From contig CAWETE010000014.1 of NCBI GenBank assembly GCA_963811895.1, forward strand, positions 8,291 through 72,290: 64,000 nt of DNA, read 5' to 3'. The stretch comes from DASSUW01 sp963811895 (GTDB lineage: Bacteria > Actinomycetota > Thermoleophilia > Solirubrobacterales > Solirubrobacteraceae). This document shows, one piece after another, positions 55,668 to 64,000 of this stretch. Every line of letters begins with the position of its first letter. Within the stretch, counting starts at the first letter, position 1. The position numbers and the translations under genes are program-made. The notes beneath the pieces were generated by a model, which was not told the origin of the DNA, did no database searches, and saw nothing but the letters and a program-made list of their open reading frames with translations.

Positions 55668-56417
55668 ATGAGCCTGCTTCGCGACTACTCGAACCAGGCG
55701 CGGACGTACGACGAGACCCGCGCCGCGAGCCCGTCGGTGCTCGGCCCGCTGCGCGAGGCGCTCGCCGGCGCTCCCGGTCGGCGGCTCGTCGACATCGGCG
55801 GCGGCACCGGCAACTACTCGCTCGCCCTGCGCGAGGAGGGCTGGGAGCCGCTGGTGGTCGATCGCCAGCCCGAGATGCTCGCCCGCGCCGCCGCCAAGGG
55901 CCTCGAGACCCTCCAGGCCGACGCACAGCGGCTACCCCTCCCCGACGCGAGCGCCGACGCGGCGATGCTCGTCTCGATGCTCCACCACGTCGAGGACCAG
56001 GCCGCCGCGATCGCCGAGGCGAAGCGGATCCTGCGGCCGCGCGGGCGGCTCGCGCTGATGGTCTTCACGCGCGAGGACGTCGAGGACCTCTGGCTGACCG
56101 ACTACTTCCCGAGCACGCGGGCGTGGATCGTGGAGTCGCATCCCTCGCTCGCCGAGCACCTCGCGATGCTGCCCGGCTCCCGCCCGATCGAGATCGTCTT
56201 CCGCGATCTCGAGGACGGCAGCCTCGGCGCGCTGGCCGCGCACCCCGAGAAGCTCGCCGACCCGAGCTGGCACCGCCAGACGAGCTACTTCGAGCGCCTC
56301 CAGCGCGATCACGCGGAGGAGCTCGAAGCCGGCCTGGCGCGCCTGCGCGAAGACCTGACGGCCGGGCGCGCCCCGACCAGGCCGGGGCGTGGCACGGTCC
56401 TGGCCTGGGGCGGCTAG
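55668..56417 (+). CDS. Class I SAM-dependent methyltransferase
   Basis: 249 residues. N-terminus RDYSNQARTYDETRAASPSV then SAM motif I LVDIGGGTGNYSLALRE, motif II region LQADAQRLPLPDASADAAML and motif III LVSMLHHVEDQAAAIAEAKR with RPRGRLALMVFT, as in UbiE/Methyltransf_11 proteins. Target unknown. Divergent from comF; it ends with a four-base overlap with the convergent EAL-HDOD gene. S-adenosylhomocysteine produced would be handled by the AhcY enzyme, but that is a general connection. Confidence 0.85.
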   Translation: MSLLRDYSNQARTYDETRAASPSVLGPLREALAGAPGRRLVDIGGGTGNYSLALREEGWEPLVVDRQPEMLARAAAKGLETLQADAQRLPLPDASADAAMLVSMLHHVEDQAAAIAEAKRILRPRGRLALMVFTREDVEDLWLTDYFPSTRAWIVESHPSLAEHLAMLPGSRPIEIVFRDLEDGSLGALAAHPEKLADPSWHRQTSYFERLQRDHAEELEAGLARLREDLTAGRAPTRPGRGTVLAWGG

Positions 56418-57628
56418 GCGATCGCGCGGCCGGCTTCGTCGGCCCACTCGAGCGCGGCGCGGTACGCGCCGGCCAGAGAGACGCCGGCATCGCCGGTCTC
56501 GAGCTGCGGGAACTCGCCCCGCTCGTACGCCGTGACGGCGGCGAGCAGCTCGCCCTTCGGCCCCTCGCGGCGCAGCAGGGCGACCTGGATCTCGTCGGTG
56601 AAGGGCAGCGAGTCGAGCACCTCGGCCATCGGGGCGTCGAGCAGCGCGTCGGCGACCGAGAAGAGGCCGATCGTGAACATCGTCTCGCGCTCCTCCGGGA
56701 GCGCGGACCCGGCCAGCATCTCGCTCATGCGGGCGCGCCGCAGGCCGAGCGCGACCAGCTCGTCCGGCACGTCCGGGATCGCCGAGATGGCCATGACGGT
56801 GGCCCACCGGCGCACGGTGCGCACGCCGAGCAGCGACAGCGCCTCGCGGACCGAGCCGACGGTGCGGGGCAGCGCGAAGAAGGCGGAGTTGACGTAGCGC
56901 AGCAGCTTCAGGGAGAGGCCGACGTCGGAGGCGATGATCCGCTCGAGGTCCTCGAACGAGACGTCGCCGGCGGTCAGCTCACCGAGGCGGCGCAGGGAGC
57001 CGAGGCCCGCGGTGGCCACGCCGCGGTGGCGGAACAGGCGCGGCTTGGCGAAGTAGTCGCCCTGGAAGTAGGTGAAGCCCTTGCCCTGCAGGCCCTGGAA
57101 GCAGGCGTGATCCGCGACGCCCGTGGCGACCAGCAGCGCGCCCTGCACCCGCGGCGCCTCGAGCACGGCGTCCAGCTCCTCCTCGGAGCGGTCGGTGACG
57201 TCGACCTTGACGATCGAGCACAGCGACATGAGCGCCTCGATGTCGTTGCGCCCGTCGTAGTCGCCGAGCGCCAGCGTGTAGCCGGAGCGCGAGAGCGACT
57301 GGAGCAGCGAGAGCAGGTCGTCCTGGGCCGGGTAGGCGTCGATCTGGAGCACGGCGCGGTCGGGGCGGACCGGCGGGGGGCCGATCTCGACCAGGAAGTT
57401 GCGGGCGATCGACACCCAGGCGGGGTGGCGGCCGGCGAGCCGCTCGAGCCCGATGTCGCCGAAGGCCTCCACCAGCAGGGCGGAGGTGCCCTTGGCGTCG
57501 CGCGACGGGTCGCCGAGGTCGACGGCGCCGCCGAACTTCAGCTCGTAGCCGACCACGTTGTTGCGCCCGTCAGCGATCGGATGACGGACGACGGCGACCT
57601 CGGGACGTGCAGCGGCAGCAGTGCTCAC
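56414..57628 (-). CDS. EAL-like plus HDOD domain signalling protein (YuxH type)
   Basis: About 404 residues from GTG at 57628. The N-terminal half is an EAL-like domain in which the catalytic Glu-Ala-Leu is replaced (RHPIADGRNNVVGYELKFGG), so c-di-GMP hydrolysis is unlikely. The C-terminal HDOD domain starts AGDVSFEDLERIIASDVGLS and contains LLRYVNSAFFALPRTVGSVR. Such YuxH-type proteins are usually regulators, binding partners or nucleotides. It is opposite in direction to hpf, with about 110 bases between them. Together with the GGDEF/HD-GYP gene it suggests c-di-GMP use in this cell. Confidence 0.85.
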   Translation of the reverse strand: MSTAAAARPEVAVVRHPIADGRNNVVGYELKFGGAVDLGDPSRDAKGTSALLVEAFGDIGLERLAGRHPAWVSIARNFLVEIGPPPVRPDRAVLQIDAYPAQDDLLSLLQSLSRSGYTLALGDYDGRNDIEALMSLCSIVKVDVTDRSEEELDAVLEAPRVQGALLVATGVADHACFQGLQGKGFTYFQGDYFAKPRLFRHRGVATAGLGSLRRLGELTAGDVSFEDLERIIASDVGLSLKLLRYVNSAFFALPRTVGSVREALSLLGVRTVRRWATVMAISAIPDVPDELVALGLRRARMSEMLAGSALPEERETMFTIGLFSVADALLDAPMAEVLDSLPFTDEIQVALLRREGPKGELLAAVTAYERGEFPQLETGDAGVSLAGAYRAALEWADEAGRAIA

Positions 57629-57673
57629 ACCTGCAATGTCGGCCGTTCGGCGCAATGGTTGAGGGGCAACTGC

Positions 57674-57702
57674 TTTGGAGAGGTGGAAATTCCGGCTAGC
57701 AT
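57674..57702 (+). promoter_or_regulatory. Possible promoter for hpf
   Basis: -35 TTTGGA (57674-57679), 17-bp spacer, -10 TAGCAT (57697-57702), 37 bases before the GTG of hpf, followed by a good Shine-Dalgarno GAGAGGAG. Confidence 0.4.
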
Positions 57703-57738
57703 CCAAGAGGTCGACCCTTCCACCGAGAGGAGTCCCCT

Positions 57739-58104
57739 GTGCGGATCGAGGTCAAGGGGCGCAACCTTCAGGTCACCGACGAGCTGCGCGAGACGGTGGC
57801 GCGGCGCTTCGAGAAGGTGGGGAAGCAGGTCAGCGAGTTGGCCCAGCTCGACATCGAGCTGTACGAGGAGCACAACCCCGCCAACCCGCAGCAGATGGTG
57901 GCCGAGGCGACCCTGCACCTCAAAGGCACGACTTTGCGCGCCAAGAACGCGTCGCGGGACGCCAAGCACTCGATCAACCTGGTCGCCGACGAGCTCTCGC
58001 GGCAGGTCAAGCGCCACCGCGACAAGCGCCGCAACCGGCGTGAGTCGCGCGCCCTGGCGGCCCAGGGCCCGCCCCCCGTGGCGGGGGCCGAAGAGGCTGT
58101 CTGA
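57739..58104 (+). CDS. hpf: Ribosome hibernation promoting factor (HPF/RaiA family)
   Basis: 121 residues; short-form sigma-54 modulation/HPF protein that binds the small ribosomal subunit in stationary phase. Conserved start RIEVKGRNLQVTDELRETVA, middle VAEATLHLKGTTLRAKNASR and DAKHSINLVADELSRQVKRH. There is no C-terminal dimerisation domain as in long HPF; the end is a disordered Ala/Pro/Glu tail. GTG start. hpf directly upstream of secA (31 bases) is widely conserved synteny. Confidence 0.93.
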   Translation: MRIEVKGRNLQVTDELRETVARRFEKVGKQVSELAQLDIELYEEHNPANPQQMVAEATLHLKGTTLRAKNASRDAKHSINLVADELSRQVKRHRDKRRNRRESRALAAQGPPPVAGAEEAV

Positions 58105-58135
58105 CGGCCTCCTCAGACCGCTACGCTAAGTAGCT

Positions 58136-60929
<2,794 letters not shown>

Positions 60930-60952
<23 letters not shown>

Positions 60953-62639
60953 CGACCGCGGCTTCGCGGTCCAGCGCCCCGCACAGCGCGGTCACGACCT
61001 GAGGGTCGAACTGCGCGCCCGCGTGGCGCTGCAGCTCGCCGACGGCGAACTCCATGCCCGGCGCCTTGCGGTACGGGCGGTCCGAGGTCATCGCCTCGAA
61101 GGCGTCGGCGACGAGGATGATGCGGGACTCGATCGGGATGTCCTGGCCCGCCAGGGCGTCGGGGTAGCCGCTCCCGTCGAAGCGCTCGTGGTGGTGGCGG
61201 ACCCAGTGCGCCTCTTCGTGCATCTCGGCCGCCTCGACGATGTCGCCGCCCAGCAGCGAGTGCCGCTTCATGATCTCGAACTCGGCGTCCGTGAGGGCGG
61301 ACGGCTTGTTGAGGATGGCGTCCGGCACGCCGATCTTGCCGACGTCGTGCAGCAGGCCGGCGAGGCGGATGCGCGCGACCCGCTCGCCGTCCAGCCCGAG
61401 CTCGGCGGCGATCACCGCGCACAGCTGGGAGACGGTCTGGCAGTGGCTGCGGGTGTAGGAGTCCTTGGCGTCCACGGCCAGGGCGAGCGCGCTGGCCAGC
61501 GTGCTCTCGTGGTGCTCCTGCTCGCGCTCGGCGAGGTCGAAGTCGGGCCCGTAGACGGCGACCGCCTGCCCGAGCCGCTTGGCGCCGATGAGCGCCAGGT
61601 CGGCCTCGCGCAGCACGTCGTCGCGGGAGCGCAGCGTGGTCGCCTCGGCGACGCCGACGGTGGCCGCCGCCAGCGCCCGCACCCGCTCCGCGAACTCGAG
61701 CGCGCCGAGCGCGCGTGAGCCCGGGAGGATGACCGCGAACTCGTCGCCGCCGACGCGGTAGCCGATGTCGGTCGCGCGCCGGCTGTCGCGGATCGCGTCG
61801 GCCAGCCCCTGGATGCGCTCGTCCCCGGCCTGGTGGCCGAGCTGGTCGTTGATCGCCTTCAGCCCGTCGAGGTCGAGCATGACGAGCGCCAGCGGGATGC
61901 CGGTGCGCCCGACGCGCTGGAGCTCGCGCGCCAGGTCCTCCTGGAAGGCGCGGTGGTTGCGCAGGCCGGTGAGCGGGTCGGTGACGGCGATCTGCGAGAG
62001 CCGCGCGAGCTCCTGGCGGCGGAAGCGCAGGAGGATGAAGGCGAAGCACCCCAGCAGCGCGAGGCCGGCGCCGAAGGCGACGGCGATCGCGTGCGCCGCG
62101 CCCTCCTGCTCGTCGCGCAGGCGCGCGCTGTGCTCGAGCGCGTCGGCCAGCGCGGCCCGCGCCTGCAGGTGGATGCCGTACTCGAGCTGCCCGAAGATCG
62201 GGTCGATCACCTGGTGGTCGAGCTGCACGGCCAGCTGCGCGTCGTTCGCGTCGACGGCCGAGAACAGCCGCCGCGACGCCTGGTCGTAGCGCCAGTTGAG
62301 CTTGAGCAGCCGGCTGACCGTCTCGCGCGTCTTCACCGAGGTGTCGAGCAGCAGCACCTTCTGCAGGTCCTCGGCCAGGCGGCGCTTGGCCGTGTCGTGG
62401 CTGCCGCGGACCGAGCTGGACGCCTCGAAGCGGTAGCGGCGCTCGAGCGACTTGGCCTCGGTCACCCAGTGGCGGGCATCGACGTATGTGGTGCTCAGCC
62501 GGGCGGCGGTGTCGGCGCGCTTGGACTCGGCCGCGGCGCGGCGCTGCGTGAAGATCGAGAAGCCCGCGAGGAAGCAGAGGACCGCGAGCAGGCCCGCCAC
62601 GCTGCCACGCACGATCCACTGGTCTTTTGACCTTCCCAC
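60930..62639 (-). CDS. Membrane GGDEF plus HD-GYP c-di-GMP signalling protein
   Basis: 569 residues. N-terminal helix, a periplasmic four-helix-like sensor (about residues 32-185), a second helix (AVAFGAGLALLGCFAFILLR), then a GGDEF domain with intact active site RVGGDEFAVILPG and an HD-GYP phosphodiesterase domain with LLHDVGKIGVPD and HHHERFDGSGYPDAL. Both output activities look possible in one protein. The ligand of the sensor is unknown. GTG start at 62639; upstream lies a LysR gene on the opposite strand at 80 bases. Confidence 0.93.
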
Positions 62640-62681
62640 GAACCACTCATCGGAAGGAGACCTGGCGCACTTGAACTCGCA

Positions 62682-62710
62682 TTCGCAGCAGTGATGAGAT
62701 GGCGTAGACT
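62682..62710 (+). promoter_or_regulatory. Possible promoter for LysR gene
   Basis: -35 TTCGCA (62682-62687), 17-bp spacer, -10 TAGACT (62705-62710), with a start codon 9 bases later, so a near-leaderless transcript. The segment is locally AT-rich. Weak -35. Confidence 0.3.
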
Positions 62711-62719
62711 ATAAGCACG

Positions 62720-63586
62720 ATGGATCCACGGCGGCTGCTGACGTTCCGCGAGGTGGCGCGCCGGCGCTCGTTCTCGCGGGCGGGCGACGAGCTGGCGCTC
62801 ACCCAGCCCGCGGTGTCCCAGCAGGTGAGCTCTCTCGAGCGCCAGCTCGGGGTGCGGCTGCTCGACCGCGGGCCCGGGGGCCCGACGCCGACCGAGGCGG
62901 GCGCGCTGCTGCTCGCCCACGCCGACGCGATCGCGGATCGGCTGGCGCAGGCCGGCGCCCAGATCGCGGAGCTGGCCGCCACCGAGCGCGAGACGCTGCG
63001 GGTCGGAGCGTTCCCGAGCGCGCTCGCCTCCGTGATCCCGGGCGCCATCGCGCGCCTGCGCGAGCAGCTCCCCGAGGTCCAGGTCGAGGCCGTCGAGGGA
63101 TCGGGGGAGGAGCTGGCCGCGGCCGTCGCCGCCGGCGGCCTGCACGCCGCGATGTGCTTCCAGGACGCCGAGGCCGAGCCGCGCCGGCCCGAGGGGACCG
63201 AGCGCCACGAGCTGGGCGGCGAGGCGATGCTGGCCGTGCTGCCGCCGGACCATCCGCTGGCCGGCCGCGACCGGCTGCGGCTCGGCGAGCTGGCCGGGGA
63301 GACCTGGACGGCGCCCTCGCGCGACCACCTGATCTACCGCGCCTGCGTGGCGGCGGGCTTCGAGCCGCGCATCAACTTCGTCACGCGCGACGTTCTCGCG
63401 GCGCGTGGGCTCGTGCGCAGCGGGCTCGCGGTCACGCTCGTGCCGGAGCTGGTCGCAGAGCTGTTCGAGGACGTGCCGGCCGTGGCGCTCGAGGGCCCGC
63501 AGCCGCGCCGCTCGCTCTATGCGCTCACGCCCGCCGCGGGCGCGCGCGATGCGGCGCTGGCCTTCGTGGCCAACCTTCGCGCCTGA
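62720..63586 (+). CDS. LysR-family transcriptional regulator
   Basis: 288 residues. HTH domain begins DPRRLLTFREVARRRSFSRA and continues GDELALTQPAVSQQVSSLER, then a substrate-binding effector domain (LRVGAFPSALASVIPGAIAR, AMLAVLPPDHPLAGRDRLRL). Similar to regulators of small-molecule transport or catabolism. Divergent from the GGDEF/HD-GYP gene. The downstream gene begins 43 bases later. The effector is unknown. Confidence 0.9.
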   Translation: MDPRRLLTFREVARRRSFSRAGDELALTQPAVSQQVSSLERQLGVRLLDRGPGGPTPTEAGALLLAHADAIADRLAQAGAQIAELAATERETLRVGAFPSALASVIPGAIARLREQLPEVQVEAVEGSGEELAAAVAAGGLHAAMCFQDAEAEPRRPEGTERHELGGEAMLAVLPPDHPLAGRDRLRLGELAGETWTAPSRDHLIYRACVAAGFEPRINFVTRDVLAARGLVRSGLAVTLVPELVAELFEDVPAVALEGPQPRRSLYALTPAAGARDAALAFVANLRA

Positions 63587-63629
63587 GGCGAGGTCTTCCC
63601 CTCCGACCCCACCCCACGAAGGGAAGACC

Positions 63630-64000
63630 ATGTTCAGCAAGATGCTGGCCGCCGCGCTCATAGGGCTCGGCGCGACCGCGAGTGCCGCTCAGGCGCAGAC
63701 GGTCACGAGCACGGCCAACGCGGGAGCCGGAACGCTCCGGGCCGCGATCAACCAGGCCAACGCGAACGCGAACCTCAGCGTGATCGACTTCAACCTGCCC
63801 GCGGCCGGCGGTAACACGATCACGCCGGCGTTCAATCTGCCGGTGATCACACAGCCGGTCCAGCTCCGCGGCACGGGCGTTGTCATCGACACCGTCAACA
63901 CCGCCTGGGGCGTGGCGCTCAACACCAACGGCAGCTCCATCGACGGCCTGACGATCCACGACTCATCGGGCGCGAGCGCAGCGGTCGGGATCCAGGTCGC
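63630..64000 (+). CDS. Secreted beta-helix-like protein, partial (runs off window)
   Basis: The ATG at 63630 follows GGGAAGA. Signal peptide FSKMLAAALIGLGATASAAQ, then TVTSTANAGAGTLRAAINQA, the N-terminal pattern (TLRxAIxxAN, like CSLREA domains) that opens many secreted right-handed beta-helix proteins, with strands such as LPVITQPVQLRGTGVVIDTV and SIDGLTIHDSSGAS. 123 complete codons are visible and no stop occurs before the window edge. Expected to be long and extracellular. Confidence 0.75.
   Translation, partial: MFSKMLAAALIGLGATASAAQAQTVTSTANAGAGTLRAAINQANANANLSVIDFNLPAAGGNTITPAFNLPVITQPVQLRGTGVVIDTVNTAWGVALNTNGSSIDGLTIHDSSGASAAVGIQV

Overview
The window is a GC-rich chromosomal segment with strong G/C bias at third codon positions and many 4-base stop/start overlaps. 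Protein content (two-gene envelope-polysaccharide style modules, LCP protein, P-domain and calcium-repeat secreted proteins, DUF4394, HPF-SecA with ComF, F-type ATPase) suggests a high-GC actinobacterium, most like Thermoleophilia/Solirubrobacterales. That placement is inference from protein style, not from a marker-gene comparison. No rRNA, tRNA, IS element, phage or CRISPR array was seen.

Layout. 0-9.7 kb: a WecA/MraY-like lipid-linked sugar transferase, a structured leader with a 27-residue and a 61-residue small ORF, cupin, periplasmic-binding lipoprotein, flavin/PPOX protein, amino-acid permease, OsmC, a frame-broken MFS transporter, a cupredoxin-like protein and an acyl-CoA synthetase. 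9.7-13.0 kb: MarR regulator with a clear palindromic operator and two MFS drug-efflux pumps in one overlapping operon. 13.0-22.0 kb: accessory region of secreted proteins (PPC/P-domain protein, a 965-residue protein with five 135-residue repeats of which three are identical, an NHL-repeat protein) plus decayed or miscalled sequence.

22.0-29.3 kb: complete ATP synthase operon atpI-like-B-E-F-H-A-G-D-C. 29.8-38.9 kb: tightly packed operon of M20 peptidase, LCP envelope ligase, UDP-glucose dehydrogenase, sugar-1-phosphate nucleotidyltransferase, phosphoglucose/phosphomannose isomerase, amidohydrolase and aldehyde dehydrogenase. 39.0-44.6 kb: DUF4394 protein, GNAT, LysR divergent from an EamA exporter, secreted SnoaL-like protein, ThDP enzyme with a 52-residue basic partner. 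44.6-51.5 kb: MerR regulator and S-adenosylhomocysteinase, secreted acidic protein, PLP decarboxylase, a second shorter S-adenosylhomocysteinase paralogue with altered catalytic residues, and UTP-glucose-1-phosphate uridylyltransferase. 51.5-64.0 kb: calcium-repeat secreted protein, CDP-alcohol phosphatidyltransferase, CtaG, a 184-bp nested palindrome, ComF, methyltransferase, EAL-HDOD protein, HPF, SecA, a GGDEF/HD-GYP protein, LysR and the start of a secreted beta-helix-like protein.

Two themes connect genes: cell-envelope glycan supply (WecA-like, UGD, nucleotidyltransferase, PGI/PMI, LCP, UDP-glucose pyrophosphorylase) and the methyl cycle (two AhcY-type proteins, one beside a MerR switch). 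A caution runs through the window: about 19 single-base frame breaks occur in twelve genes, including indispensable atpB and atpF. Most are one-base insertions that restore a perfect protein if removed, so consensus errors are the likeliest cause. These genes are annotated over their whole extent.
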